The notes: generated from the letters alone by a model not told the origin. A stretch of DNA of 64,000 nucleotides from Streptomyces sp. WZ.A104 (GCF_002382885.1 NZ_NWVL01000022.1:41824-105823); one strand, 5' to 3'; positions 46,135 to 54,863 are shown, counted from the stretch's first letter. A program made the numbers and translations.

Positions 46135-48065
46135 ACGCGCAGTCCGTACCACCTCACCCCACGGGGAAGACCATGGCATCAGTACACGAAACCCCCGACC
46201 TCCTGGCGCGGATCCTCGACGGCGGCGCCGACGACTTCGCCCTGCTCCACAGGCCGGAGCAGGCCGGGGCCGACACCCTGGAGATCCTCCTCGGCGAGGT
46301 GACCGAGGTCGCCGCGCTCAAGGATCTGCCGCTCGCCGAGGACCCGCCGCCCGGTGCGGGGCACGACCTGCTGGTCATGATCCCGTACGGGCAGATCACC
46401 GAGCGGGGGTACCAGGCCCGCGCCGACGGCGAGTCCCTGCTCTCCATGGCCGTACGGGAGCAGGCGACGGTGCCGCTCGGCGCGACGCTGTCCCGGCTCC
46501 CGGGCGGGCCGGTCAAGTTCGTCGACGGGCGGTTCGACGTGCCCGACGAGGAGTACGCGGACATCGTGCGCCGCGTGATCGACACCGAGATCGGCACCGG
46601 AGAGGGGGCCAACTTCGTCATCAAGCGTTCCTTCGTCGCCCAACTGCCCGGCTTCTCGCGGCAGGTGGCCCTGGCCGTCTTCCGGCGGCTCATGGAGCGC
46701 GAGTCCGGTGCGTACTGGACGTTCCTCGTGCACACGGGCGGGCGTACGTTCGTCGGCGCCACGCCCGAGCGGCACATCAGCGTGCACGGCGGCGTGGCGG
46801 TCATGAACCCGATCAGCGGCACCTACCGCTATCCCGCCGACGGCCCCTCCCTGGACGGCGTCCTGGAGTTCCTCGACGACCGGAAGGAGACCGACGAGCT
46901 CTACATGGTCGTCGACGAGGAGCTGAAGATGATGGGGCGCGTCTGCCCCTCGGGCGCCCGGCTGGTCGGCCCCTACCTCAAGGAGATGGCACGCCTGGCG
47001 CACACCGAGTACTTCATCGAGGGCGCGACCGACCGGGACGTCCGCGACATCCTCCGCGAGACGCTGTTCGCCCCGACCGTGACCGGCTCCCCGCTGGAGA
47101 GCGCGGCCAAGGTGATCCGCCGCTACGAGCCCGTCGGGCGCGGCTACTACAGCGGGGTCGCCGCCCTCATCGGGCGCGACGCCGCGGGGGGCCGCACCCT
47201 CGACTCCTCGATCCTCATCCGTACCGCCGACATCGACGCCTCGGGACGGATGAGCATCGGGACGGGCGCGACCCTGGTGCGCCACTCGGACCCCCAGTCC
47301 GAGGTGCGCGAGACCCGGGCCAAGGCGGCGGGGCTGCTCGCGGCGCTCGGTGAACCCGAGCCCCTCCGCTTCGGTGCCCACCCCGCCGTCCGCACGGCGC
47401 TCGACCGGCGGAACGGGGGGATCGCCGACTTCTGGCTGCGCGATCCGGGCGGCCACTCCGGGCAGGAACAGCCCCTGGCGGGGCTGCGGGTCCTGGTGGT
47501 GGACGCGGAGGACACCTTCACCGAGATGATCGCTCACCAGGTGCGCTCCCTCGGGTGCGAGGTCACGGTGCGTCGCTTCGACGAGCCCTACGACGTGACC
47601 GCGCACGACCTGGTGATCCTAGGGCCCGGGCCGGGCGATCCGCGCGAGACGGACCACCCCAAGATCGCCCATCTGCGAGCCGCCGTCACCGGGCTGCTGG
47701 CGGAGCGCCGCCCCTTCCTGGCCGTCTGTCTGAGCCACCAGGTGCTCAGCACCGTCCTGGGCCTGCCCCTGCACCGCAGGCCGGTCCCCAACCAGGGCGT
47801 CCAGCACGAGATCGACTGGTTCGGCGGACGTGCGCGGGTGGGCTTCTACAACACCTTCGCCGCGCACGCCGAGGAGGACGGGTTCGACCACCCCGAGCAC
47901 GGGCCGGTGCGGATCAGCCGTGATCCGGAGACCGGTGAGGTCCACGGTCTGCACGCCCGCGGCTTCGCCTCCATGCAGTTCCACGCCGAGTCCGTGCTGA
48001 CCCAGAACGGCCCCGGGGTCATCGCCGCGCTCCTGGAGAGCCTGGCCGCCGCACGCGTCGGCTGA
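46131..48065 (+). CDS. phzE: PhzE-like 2-amino-2-deoxyisochorismate synthase
   Basis: A fused two-domain enzyme of 644 residues converting chorismate and glutamine to 2-amino-2-deoxyisochorismate. The N-terminal chorismate-binding domain (about 1-420) includes NFVIKRSFVAQLPGF, HTGGRTFVGATPERHISVHG, MNPISGTYRYP and DRDVRDILRETLF. The C-terminal glutamine amidotransferase (about 445-644) begins LRVLVVDAEDTFTEMIAHQV, with VILGPGPGDPRE and the nucleophile in LAVCLSHQV. The E-D-Q fusion is diagnostic for PhzE over anthranilate synthase. GTG at 46131 overlaps phzD; ATG at 46173 is an alternative start. A 15-bp terminator hairpin follows. Confidence 0.93.
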   Translation: MNAQSVPPHPTGKTMASVHETPDLLARILDGGADDFALLHRPEQAGADTLEILLGEVTEVAALKDLPLAEDPPPGAGHDLLVMIPYGQITERGYQARADGESLLSMAVREQATVPLGATLSRLPGGPVKFVDGRFDVPDEEYADIVRRVIDTEIGTGEGANFVIKRSFVAQLPGFSRQVALAVFRRLMERESGAYWTFLVHTGGRTFVGATPERHISVHGGVAVMNPISGTYRYPADGPSLDGVLEFLDDRKETDELYMVVDEELKMMGRVCPSGARLVGPYLKEMARLAHTEYFIEGATDRDVRDILRETLFAPTVTGSPLESAAKVIRRYEPVGRGYYSGVAALIGRDAAGGRTLDSSILIRTADIDASGRMSIGTGATLVRHSDPQSEVRETRAKAAGLLAALGEPEPLRFGAHPAVRTALDRRNGGIADFWLRDPGGHSGQEQPLAGLRVLVVDAEDTFTEMIAHQVRSLGCEVTVRRFDEPYDVTAHDLVILGPGPGDPRETDHPKIAHLRAAVTGLLAERRPFLAVCLSHQVLSTVLGLPLHRRPVPNQGVQHEIDWFGGRARVGFYNTFAAHAEEDGFDHPEHGPVRISRDPETGEVHGLHARGFASMQFHAESVLTQNGPGVIAALLESLAAARVG

Positions 48066-48071
48066 CCGGCC

Positions 48072-48107
48072 GCTCCCGGGCCCGGCGAAACGGCCGGGCC
48101 CGGGAGC
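48072..48107 (+). terminator. Terminator hairpin after phzE
   Basis: GCTCCCGGGCCCGGC (48072-48086) and GCCGGGCCCGGGAGC (48093-48107) form a perfect 15-bp stem with a 6-base loop, seven bases past the phzE stop. It may reduce transcription into the carrier-protein gene 50 bases further on. Confidence 0.8.
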
Positions 48108-48157
48108 CGCCGCACCCCGCACGGATACACGGACAGACGGATACTTGGAGCCCACGC

Positions 48158-48853
48158 ATGTCCTTTCAAGACCAGACTCTCGCCTCGGCGACCTTCGACG
48201 CGGCACCGGCCGCGGTGGTCGCCGAGCTCATATCGCTGCTCGCCGACGTGCTGAAGGTGCGGCCCGAGCAGCTCGATCCCGGGCTGACGTTCCGCTCGAT
48301 GGGCATCGGGTCCGTAGCGACCCTCCAGTTCGTCTCCGTGGTCAACGCCCATTACGGAACCGGCCTCAAGCCCACAGCCCTGTTCGCCCACCCCACGCTG
48401 CTGGCGTTCGCCGGGCAGGTGGCACGCGAGGCCGGTGTCGTGGAGGAACGGGACACGGCGCCCCCGGAGCCCGCCACGTCTGTCACGCCCGACGCCACGC
48501 AGGACATCCTCGGCTTTCTGCGCGAGCGTCTGGCGGGGATACTGGGCTGCGAGCCGGCGGCCCTGGACCCCTCGGCCCCCTTCAACCTGCTGGGCGTCGA
48601 CTCCATCCGCGGGGCGAAGTTCGTCGCCGCCATCAACGACGCGTACGGCATGAACGAGCCCGCCGTCACCCTGCTCGACCGCCCCGGGCTCGCCGCGATG
48701 GCCGCTCATATCGCGCGCGTAGCCAAGGCGGAGGGGCCGCCCGCCGTCGGCGGCCCGGCGGCCGACGAAGAACTGGGCGCGCTCCTCGACGCGGTGCGCG
48801 CGGACCGGCTTTCGGTGGACGAGGCGCTCACGCGGCTGCCTCACCAGGCGTGA
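48158..48853 (+). CDS. Tandem acyl/peptidyl carrier protein (two carrier domains)
   Basis: A 231-residue stand-alone didomain carrier protein. The first carrier (about 18-95) has its phosphopantetheine Ser in SMGIGSVATLQFV (S52), where Gly replaces the usual Asp before Ser. The second (about 113-190) has canonical LLGVDSIRGAKFV (S149 or so). No catalytic domain is attached. The C-terminal tail LGALLDAVRADRLSVDEALT resembles the N-terminus of the transferase encoded just downstream. ATG at 48158 follows TTGGAG. The PPTase gene starts 13 bases after its stop, so both carriers are probably loaded by it. The missing Asp may affect activation of domain 1. Confidence 0.85.
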   Translation: MSFQDQTLASATFDAAPAAVVAELISLLADVLKVRPEQLDPGLTFRSMGIGSVATLQFVSVVNAHYGTGLKPTALFAHPTLLAFAGQVAREAGVVEERDTAPPEPATSVTPDATQDILGFLRERLAGILGCEPAALDPSAPFNLLGVDSIRGAKFVAAINDAYGMNEPAVTLLDRPGLAAMAAHIARVAKAEGPPAVGGPAADEELGALLDAVRADRLSVDEALTRLPHQA

Positions 48854-48866
48854 ACGGGCGACAACG

Positions 48867-49886
48867 ATGGACGAACGCGAAATACTCACCCGGTTCAAGG
48901 CCGGCCTCCTGGAGCGCGAGCAGGCCGTGTGGCTCCTCGCGGAACGGCGAAGGGCACCCGGACGCGGAGCGGACGGCGGCTTCCCGGCAGCGGACGGCGG
49001 CTTCCCGGCCCCGGTATCCGCCTCCCCGGCCCCGGCGTCCGGTGCGGCGGCGGCTCCGGTGTCAGGTGCGGCGGCTCCGGTGTTCCTGCCGCTGCCCGGC
49101 GGGGCCCATGAGCCCATCAAGCTCTGGTACTGCTCCAACGACGAGCTCGACTCCGCACTCGCCGTCACCCTGGCCCGGCACTGGCTCGACGAGGAGGAGC
49201 AGGAGACCGCGAGCCGCTTTCTGTTCGAACACGACCGGCGGCAGTATCTGGTCGCCCACGCCCTCGTTCGGCGCGTACTCGCGCTGGAGAGCGGCCTGCC
49301 CGAGGCGGAAGCCGTGATCTGGCGGTCCGCACGGGGGCGGCCGTTCCTGGAGCGGCCCCCCGTCGGACTGCCGCGCGGCGGTCAGGAGCTGGACTTCAAC
49401 CTGTCCCATGCCGAGGGCCACAACCTGCTCGGCGTGGTGCGCAGCCACCGGATCGGGGTGGACGTGGAGCGCGTCGACCGCGGTGAGCAGGGGCTCGACG
49501 CGATCATCGAGACCTTCGCGCAGGACGAACGGGACTGGGTGGCGCGGGCCGCGCCGGGCCGTACCCGGGACTGCCGGACCCTGCGGCTGTGGACGCTGAA
49601 GGAGGCGTACTCCAAGGCGCGCGGGCTGGGCCTCGGGCTCCCCTTCGACAGCTTCTCCTTCACCCTGCACGAGGAGCGCGGGGTCCTGGCGTTCAGGCCG
49701 CCCGAGTCCGAAGCGGCCCTGCCGTGGCGGTTCCTGGAGCTCGAACCCGAGCCCGGTGTGCTGGCGGCAGTGGCACTCCTCGCCGACGCCGACGTACCCT
49801 CCGTCCTCCAGTTGCACCGCGGCTTCCCCTGGAGCCGGAAGGCGCCGGAGCTGCTGGGGCTGCCGGAGCCGGTCGCCGGCCGCTGA
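48867..49886 (+). CDS. Sfp-type phosphopantetheinyl transferase
   Basis: Transfers phosphopantetheine from CoA to carrier proteins such as the didomain carrier upstream and CAR. It has 339 residues, of which about 80-330 form the Sfp fold. The motifs are RQYLVAHALVRRVLA, DFNLSHAEGHNLLGV, RIGVDVERVDRG with Mg-binding Asp/Glu, and LWTLKEAYSKARGLGLGLP. The first 80 residues are an extension. A helical motif REILTRFKAGLLEREQAVWL is followed by a Gly/Ala/Pro-rich linker with a tandem duplication (GGFPAADGGFPA). It is cotranscribed with the carrier gene. Confidence 0.92.
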   Translation: MDEREILTRFKAGLLEREQAVWLLAERRRAPGRGADGGFPAADGGFPAPVSASPAPASGAAAAPVSGAAAPVFLPLPGGAHEPIKLWYCSNDELDSALAVTLARHWLDEEEQETASRFLFEHDRRQYLVAHALVRRVLALESGLPEAEAVIWRSARGRPFLERPPVGLPRGGQELDFNLSHAEGHNLLGVVRSHRIGVDVERVDRGEQGLDAIIETFAQDERDWVARAAPGRTRDCRTLRLWTLKEAYSKARGLGLGLPFDSFSFTLHEERGVLAFRPPESEAALPWRFLELEPEPGVLAAVALLADADVPSVLQLHRGFPWSRKAPELLGLPEPVAGR

Positions 49887-49936
49887 CGCGGCACGGGCGG
49901 TGGCGGGCCGCACGGGGAACTGAACGGCCGGCCGGC

Positions 49937-50560
49937 TCAGGACTTGTCGCCGCGCCGCGGGCTGAGATCGATACGGGGCAGGGTCCCGGGCGTGGCGATC
50001 CCCGGGAGCAGCAGCCGCCACATCTCGACCGTGCGCTCCGGCAGGTCCTTCCGGCCGTTCACCAGCTGCGCGTACAGCTGGACGCCGGTGCACGCGCTGA
50101 CGACGAACTCGGCCACCCACCTCGGGTCGACCCCCGGCAGCAGCTCCCCGCTGTCCCGGGCATCGCACAGGCACTGCTCCATGACGTCCCGCCACTGGAG
50201 GTAGGGCGAGATGTCGTTGACGCCGAAGCTGCCCTGCTCCACCGAGAGCCGTACACCGGCGCGCAGCAGCGGGTCCTTCAGGAGCTGGTGCGACCACACC
50301 CGGGTGATGTCCACGATGCGTTGCAGGCCCTGGGTGTCGACGTGCGGCTCGATGCTCTCGGGCTGCGCCATCATGACCGCCCTCGCGATGCCTTCCTTCG
50401 ACTCGAAGTGGAAGTACAGCGCCCCCACCGTCAGCCCGGCCCGCTTCGCGATCTTGTTGAGCCCCGTCCCCGCGTACCCGGCCGCGTCGAACTCCTCCGC
50501 CGCGGCGCGCAACAGCAATTCACGTGTGCGCAGCGCACGGTCCTGCATCTGACGTTCCAT
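49937..50560 (-). CDS. TetR-family gamma-butyrolactone receptor-like repressor (ArpA/ScbR type)
   Basis: A 207-residue TetR regulator. The N-terminal HTH RELLLRAAAEEFDAAGYAG, then LTVGALYFHFESKEGIARAV, matches the ArpA/ScbR subgroup (GALYFHF-SKE). The C-terminal ligand domain has the typical QQ-type spacing and a Trp in EMWRLLLPG. It is divergent from the afsA-like gene with 155 bases between them, the standard receptor/synthase arrangement. The A/T-rich operator-like site at 50597-50619 sits in that gap, so it probably represses itself and afsA until a butyrolactone-type signal binds. Confidence 0.88.
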   Translation of the reverse strand: MERQMQDRALRTRELLLRAAAEEFDAAGYAGTGLNKIAKRAGLTVGALYFHFESKEGIARAVMMAQPESIEPHVDTQGLQRIVDITRVWSHQLLKDPLLRAGVRLSVEQGSFGVNDISPYLQWRDVMEQCLCDARDSGELLPGVDPRWVAEFVVSACTGVQLYAQLVNGRKDLPERTVEMWRLLLPGIATPGTLPRIDLSPRRGDKS

Positions 50561-50596
50561 GTTCGGGCTCCGTTCGCCGGTAAAGTCTGGACAAAA

Positions 50597-50619
50597 AAAA
50601 GAATCATCCTTATTTTATC
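50597..50619. promoter_or_regulatory. A/T-rich operator-like site A, receptor/afsA intergenic region
   Basis: AAAAGAATCATCCTTATTTT plus ATC is a sharp A/T island in G+C-rich DNA, with imperfect dyad symmetry (AAAAGAA... and ...TTATTTT). Similar islands lie at 52698, 53478 and 63625. It is probably an autoregulatory element for a TetR/ArpA-type receptor. Confidence 0.6.
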
Positions 50620-50715
50620 TCTCGGGGCCCCGGTCGTCCAGGCAGGTGCGCCCCGTACCAACCGTGCGCTTTGTGCCCATACCTCTCATGCCTCTCTACC
50701 CGGGGGAGTATCCGT

Positions 50716-51705
50716 ATGCCAAGCACCGCCACCGCCACCGTCACCCTTGCCCCGCCCGTCGCGTTCGTCGCGGGGGAGCTTGTTCACAAGGCCCGCCCCG
50801 GATCGGTGCTGCTCACCGGTCTGCGGCCCGACGGAAGTGACGGGTTCGTGGTCTCGGCCCACTGGCCCGAGGTGCACGAGTACTACGCGGCCAGGGGGGC
50901 CGCGCTCGACCTGCTCCTCCTCACCGAGACGGTGCGCCAGTCCTTCCCCCTGCTGTGCCACAGCGCCTACGACGTCCCTCTCGGGCATCACCTGCTGTGG
51001 GACGACTTCGGTTACGAGCTGACCCCGGCGGCCCTGGCCCCGGGCGACCGGAGCGGACCCGTCGAACTCCACGTCACCTGCCTGGAGTCGACCCGTCGCG
51101 GCAGCCGGGCGGCAGCGCTCACCCTGCTCATATCCGTGGTCCGGGGCGGGCGGCCGCTCGCCGAGTGCACCACGCGCCTGACCGTGCAGTCCCCGGCCGT
51201 CTACCGGCGACTGCGGGCGGGCCGCGGCACCCCCGAAGCCGTCACCGCCCTGCCCGCCGCCCCCATCGCGCCGATCGCGCCGTCGGTCCTGGGGCGCACC
51301 CGGCTGCGCGATGTCGTCCTCAGCCCCGCGGTGGGCCTCGGCCGGTGGCGGCTGCGGGTGGACACCACGCACCCCCTCTTCTTCGACCACCCCCTCGACC
51401 ACGCCCCGGGCCTGCTCCTCCTGGAGGCCGCCCGCCAGGCCGCCCTGATGCTCCCCTCCGACCACCCCCAGTCCGTGACGGGCATGGAGACCTCCTTCCA
51501 CCGCTACGTCGAGCTCGACGCTCCGTGCCGGATCGAGGCGCGCCCGCTGGACCCGGACCCGGAGGGGCGCCGGCGTACGGTCGTCTCGCTGTGGCAGGAC
51601 GGGGTCGAGTGCTTCACCGCCACGGTGCGGCTCGCCCGGAAGGCGGGCCCCGGGCCCGCCGCCCTGGTGCGGGCGGGCGGGGACGTCATTCCGTTCCCCC
51701 GGTAG
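50716..51705 (+). CDS. afsA: AfsA-like gamma-butyrolactone biosynthesis protein
   Basis: A 329-residue AfsA/ScbA homologue that would condense dihydroxyacetone phosphate with a beta-ketoacyl chain to start butyrolactone signal synthesis. Two AfsA hot-dog repeats are seen. The first has ELVHKARPGSVLLTGLR and VSAHWPEVHEYY; the second has DTTHPLFFDHPLDHAPGLLL and MLPSDHPQSVTGMETSFHRY. ATG at 50716 follows GGGGGAG. It is divergent from the TetR receptor, with operator-like site A between them. A 22-bp terminator separates it from the convergent SDR gene. Confidence 0.92.
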   Translation: MPSTATATVTLAPPVAFVAGELVHKARPGSVLLTGLRPDGSDGFVVSAHWPEVHEYYAARGAALDLLLLTETVRQSFPLLCHSAYDVPLGHHLLWDDFGYELTPAALAPGDRSGPVELHVTCLESTRRGSRAAALTLLISVVRGGRPLAECTTRLTVQSPAVYRRLRAGRGTPEAVTALPAAPIAPIAPSVLGRTRLRDVVLSPAVGLGRWRLRVDTTHPLFFDHPLDHAPGLLLLEAARQAALMLPSDHPQSVTGMETSFHRYVELDAPCRIEARPLDPDPEGRRRTVVSLWQDGVECFTATVRLARKAGPGPAALVRAGGDVIPFPR

Positions 51706-51781
51706 AGGGCCGTTCCCCGGTGGGGGTTCGCATGTTCGCGTGAACGCCCTGGCGGGGCCGCCCGCATCCGTCCTTATCGAT

Positions 51782-51830
51782 ACGGCAGCGGCGGCCCGCC
51801 CCCTTCCCGGGGGCGGGCCGCCGCTGCCGT
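51782..51830. terminator. Strong bidirectional terminator
   Basis: A perfect 22-bp stem (51782-51803 with 51809-51830) around loop TTCCC lies between the converging afsA and SDR genes. It starts ACGGCAGCGGCGGCCCG. It is the strongest hairpin noticed in the window. Confidence 0.9.
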
Positions 51831-51849
51831 GGTGTGAACCCGCCGGGCG

Positions 51850-52623
51850 TCAGGCGGCGGTCCAGCCGCCGTCCACCGGCATCGCGACGCCCGTGACGAA
51901 CGAGGCCTGATCGCTGCAGAGCCAGGCGGCGTTGCGCGCGATCTCCTCCGGTTCGGCCATCCGTTTCTGGATGGAGCGCCCGACGAAGTCCTCCTCCAGC
52001 GAGGGTGTGTCCTTCAGTACCTGGTCCATCATCTCGGTGCGCGTGCTGCCCACCACCAGGGCGTTCACGCGGACCCCCCGTCGGCCGTACTCGGCCGCGG
52101 CCGCCCGGGTCAGCCCCAGGACCGCGTGCTTGGCCGCCACATAGGCGGAGGACGCGCCCGTGGCCTGCACGCCCGCCACGCTGGAGGTGTTCACGATCGA
52201 CGCCGGGCGGCCGGAGCCGAGCATCGCGGGGATCTGGTGGCGCATGCAGTTCCACACGCCCCTGACGTTCACGGCCATGATCTGTTCAAAGACCGAGCCG
52301 TCCGTCTCGTGCAGCAAGCTGCCGGACGTCGCGTATCCGGCGTTGTTGAAGGCGCCGTCCAGCCGGCCGAAGCGCGCCACCGCCTCGGTGACGACCCGTT
52401 CGACCTCGCCCTCCCGGGTCACGTCCCCCGCGGCGACCATCGCGCGCCCCCCGCCCGCGGCTATCCGGTCGGCGAGCTCGCGCAGCCGGTCCTCGCGCCG
52501 CGCCATGAGCACCACAGTCGCGCCCTCGTCGGCGAATACGCGCCCCGCCGCCGCCCCGATCCCGCTGGATGCCCCCGTGATCATCATGACTCTGTCCCGC
52601 AGCAAGCCTGTGTCCCTAGTCAT
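51850..52623 (-). CDS. Short-chain dehydrogenase/reductase (257 aa)
   Basis: A classical SDR. The NAD(P)-binding motif is MITGASSGIGAAAGRVFA, the Asn motif is FNNAGYAT, the catalytic Ser is in VNTSSVAGV, YxxxK is SSAYVAAKHAVLG, and the C-terminus MPVDGGWTAA is typical. Two roles fit the context. One is oxidation of DHHA to 3-hydroxyanthranilate, as SDRs do in calcimycin- and tilivalline-type pathways. The other is the ketoreduction step of butyrolactone synthesis suggested by the nearby afsA. The sequence alone does not decide. ATG at 52623 is chosen for its GGAG-rich leader. Operator-like site B lies 75-100 bases upstream. Confidence 0.88.
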   Translation of the reverse strand: MTRDTGLLRDRVMMITGASSGIGAAAGRVFADEGATVVLMARREDRLRELADRIAAGGGRAMVAAGDVTREGEVERVVTEAVARFGRLDGAFNNAGYATSGSLLHETDGSVFEQIMAVNVRGVWNCMRHQIPAMLGSGRPASIVNTSSVAGVQATGASSAYVAAKHAVLGLTRAAAAEYGRRGVRVNALVVGSTRTEMMDQVLKDTPSLEEDFVGRSIQKRMAEPEEIARNAAWLCSDQASFVTGVAMPVDGGWTAA

Positions 52624-52697
52624 GCCGAGTTCCCCACTCCCCATGGACTGCTTCTGACCCCCCAAGGGCCGCCCTCGCGGGCGGCCCCCTGGACAGG

Positions 52698-52725
52698 AAA
52701 AGAATAATGGTTCTTATGTATTTTT
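52698..52725. promoter_or_regulatory. A/T-rich operator-like site B, upstream of the SDR gene
   Basis: The 28-base island starts AAAAGAATAATGGTTC and ends TTATGTATTTTT. An inner dyad AAGAA-N6-TTCTT is present. It overlaps the last codons of the second tetR gene and lies in the SDR promoter region, 75 bases before its start. Confidence 0.6.
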
Positions 52726-53367
52726 ACTAGCGGGGTCCGGCTCGGGTGGGCGGATGGCTGAGATGCCGTACAGGAGCAGGTCGCAGAACTGGGTGAAGCG
52801 CACCCTGGCGGCCTCGGCGTCCTCGGGTCCTGCGCCGTCACCCCGGGCGTGCACCTCCGTCCCGGCGGCCAGTCGCAGGGCCATCTGCGCCACCGCCTCC
52901 GGGGTGACGCCCGCCCTCAACTGCCCTTCCTCGCCCGCGCTGCGGAACATCTCCCGTACCGGCCGGAGCCAGGAGTCCGACCAGTCGTCGGCCCCCGGGA
53001 TCTCGCTGGAGAGCCGTACGGCCGCACGCGCCACGACATCGCGGTGGAGCAGTTCGAGCAGGGCCAGGAGCAGTAGGTGGGCCCTGCGCAGGGGGGTCAC
53101 CGGGAGCTCGGCCACCTCGCTCACCCGCTCCTCGACGCGGGCGAGGCCGAGCTCCCCGAGCTCGGCGAGGAGCTGCCCTTTCGTGGGGAAGTGGAAGGTC
53201 AGCGCACCCGTCGTGACACCGGCCTCGCGGGCGATGCGGTGCATGACCATGCTGCCGTAGCCGTGCCGGTCGATCTCCCGTGCGGTGGCGTCCAGCAGAG
53301 CGCCGCGCGTCAGCAGGGACCTCTCCTGCTGTTTCGCCGGCCTCCTTCCCGTTCCGTCCGGTGCCAC
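52714..53367 (-). CDS. TetR-family regulator, second ArpA-type (possibly pseudo-receptor)
   Basis: A 217-residue TetR protein. The HTH is RGALLDATAREIDRHGYGSM, then GVTTGALTFHFPTKGQLLAE, the GAL-FHF-TK pattern of ArpA-type receptors and pseudo-receptors. The ligand domain is helical and diverged from the protein at 49937. The start is GTG at 53367. It is divergent from the first IS701-like gene, and operator-like site C lies between the two, so it may repress both itself and that gene. In clusters with two such regulators one often binds the antibiotic rather than the butyrolactone; that is analogy only. Confidence 0.85.
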   Translation of the reverse strand: MAPDGTGRRPAKQQERSLLTRGALLDATAREIDRHGYGSMVMHRIAREAGVTTGALTFHFPTKGQLLAELGELGLARVEERVSEVAELPVTPLRRAHLLLLALLELLHRDVVARAAVRLSSEIPGADDWSDSWLRPVREMFRSAGEEGQLRAGVTPEAVAQMALRLAAGTEVHARGDGAGPEDAEAARVRFTQFCDLLLYGISAIRPPEPDPASKNT

Positions 53368-53477
53368 CGTGACCTCCCACTCCTGGTTCGCTGATCAACT
53401 CCCTACGCTCCCCGCGTCATCCGCCGTTCACAACGCCGAGTTGACGAACTTGCACCCGGAAGGCATCCTCACTCTTC

Positions 53478-53505
53478 AAAAGAATAAGAATGATGGTTAT
53501 GTTTT
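53478..53505. promoter_or_regulatory. A/T-rich operator-like site C, divergent tetR/IS701-like promoters
   Basis: The 28-base island starts AAAAGAATAAGAATGATGG and ends TTATGTTTT. The left arm (first ten bases) is identical to that of site B, and the right arm TTATGTTTT is nearly so. It lies between the divergent starts at 53367 and 53555. Confidence 0.65.
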
Positions 53506-53554
53506 GGATGTCGCCGGCAACCACCGCCGGCCAGGAGCCTTCAAGGAGCCAGTC

Positions 53555-54745
53555 ATGTCTGCACAGGCCACGGCGGTCCTCGGCGCACCGGAGAGCGCGC
53601 GGCGCGCAGGGCCGGAGGGCCTGACCGCCTACGCGGAGCGGGTCTTCGGGTATCTGCCCCGCAGTGACCAGCGCCGCTGGGCGGACGCCTATCTCAGGGG
53701 ACTGCTGACCACGCCCGGGCGCAAGACCGTGCGGCGCATGGCCCGGACGCTGGACCTGCCCGAGAGTGCGCCGCAGGCGCTCCAGCAGTTCATCAGTGCC
53801 AGCCCCTGGGAGTGGGCGCCCGCACGGGTGGAGCTGGCCCGGATCGCGGCCGGACTGCTGCCCGACGCCGTCTGGACGGCCAGGCCTGTGCTGCTGCGCA
53901 AGCGGGGGAGCCATTCGGTGGGCCTGCGCGCGGGCATCCTCCCGGGTACCGGCCGACGGGTGAACTGCCAGGTCGGCATCGGTCTGTTCCTCTCCGGTGG
54001 CGGCCGCAGCATCCCGGTCGGCTGGCGCCTCCTCCTCGACGACACCTGGTGCGAGGACCCCGAGCGGCGCCGCCGCGCGCGGATTCCGGACGCGGTGACG
54101 CCCCGGCCCGCCTGGGCCCTCGTGCTGGAGATGGTGGAGCAGTTCGCCGCCGCGGGGGTGGCCGAGTCCGCGCCCGTGGTGCTCGGACGCGACTTCGCCC
54201 CCGGCGTCCACCAGTTGGCCTCCCAACTCACCTGGCAGAGCCGGGACTTCATCCTGGAGGTGCCGCCCGGACAGCCGCTCACACCGGCGTCCCCCCGAGG
54301 GGCGGCCCCGTCCCCGGCCACCGCTTCCCCGGGCGACGCGGCGGCTCTCGTGGCGGCGCGCTGCCGGCAGACCGCCTCCGCACTGCCCGGGCGGGCGCAG
54401 CTGTTCTCGACCGCCGTACGTCTCCTCCCGTCGCGCCCCCCGGCAACCGCCGTGCACCAATCGCACCGGCTGGTCGCGGAGGTCGCCACCGCGCCGAAAC
54501 GGCCCTCCCGGTTCTGGATCACCTCGCTCCGCGACGCACCGCCGACCACCGTGCGCGGGCTCGCGCACCGCACCGTCCTGACCGATGTGGCGGTCCGGGA
54601 CGTGCAGACCGAGCTCGGGCTCCTGGACTTCGAGGGCCGTTCCTTCCCTGGCTGGCATCACCACATGACGCTGGCCTCCGCCGCCTACCTCTACCGCCAA
54701 CTGCGTGGCGCGAGCGCGCCGCAGGGATGGCCCGTCGGTCCCTGA
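53555..54745 (+). CDS. IS701-transposase-like protein, probably domesticated (first copy)
   Basis: A 396-residue protein resembling IS701-type DDE transposases. The N-terminal DNA-binding part reads YLPRSDQRRWADAYLRGLLT, then GRKTVRRMARTL and ALQQFISASPWEWAPAR. The RNase H-like core has GSHSVGLRAGILPGTGRRVN and GLLDFEGRSFPGWHHHMTLA. The strand that carries the first catalytic Asp (VDDTGFPKKG in active enzymes) reads VLLRKRG here, so it cannot transpose normally. No terminal inverted repeats or target duplications are seen. ATG at 53555 follows AAGGAG, and operator-like site C controls it. It is likely a transposase-derived cluster protein, perhaps a regulator. Confidence 0.7.
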   Translation: MSAQATAVLGAPESARRAGPEGLTAYAERVFGYLPRSDQRRWADAYLRGLLTTPGRKTVRRMARTLDLPESAPQALQQFISASPWEWAPARVELARIAAGLLPDAVWTARPVLLRKRGSHSVGLRAGILPGTGRRVNCQVGIGLFLSGGGRSIPVGWRLLLDDTWCEDPERRRRARIPDAVTPRPAWALVLEMVEQFAAAGVAESAPVVLGRDFAPGVHQLASQLTWQSRDFILEVPPGQPLTPASPRGAAPSPATASPGDAAALVAARCRQTASALPGRAQLFSTAVRLLPSRPPATAVHQSHRLVAEVATAPKRPSRFWITSLRDAPPTTVRGLAHRTVLTDVAVRDVQTELGLLDFEGRSFPGWHHHMTLASAAYLYRQLRGASAPQGWPVGP

Positions 54746-54863
54746 CCCACCAGGGGCCTGCCGTGGGGCCTGCCGTGGCCGAGGTGTCGCTCAGCCGGAC
54801 ACCGCGCCGTCCTGCCGTCGATCCCTCCGGGGGCTCCGCCCTCGGGCAACAGTGAGGAAGCCC

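Noticed and set aside
44220..48065. Complete phenazine cluster
   Set aside because: Only PhzC, PhzD and PhzE counterparts are present; PhzA/B, PhzF and PhzG are absent from the window, so phenazine production is not supported.
51850..52623. Firm assignment of the SDR as DHHA dehydrogenase
   Set aside because: Classical SDR motifs do not show the substrate, and the adjacent afsA makes a butyrolactone ketoreductase role equally possible.
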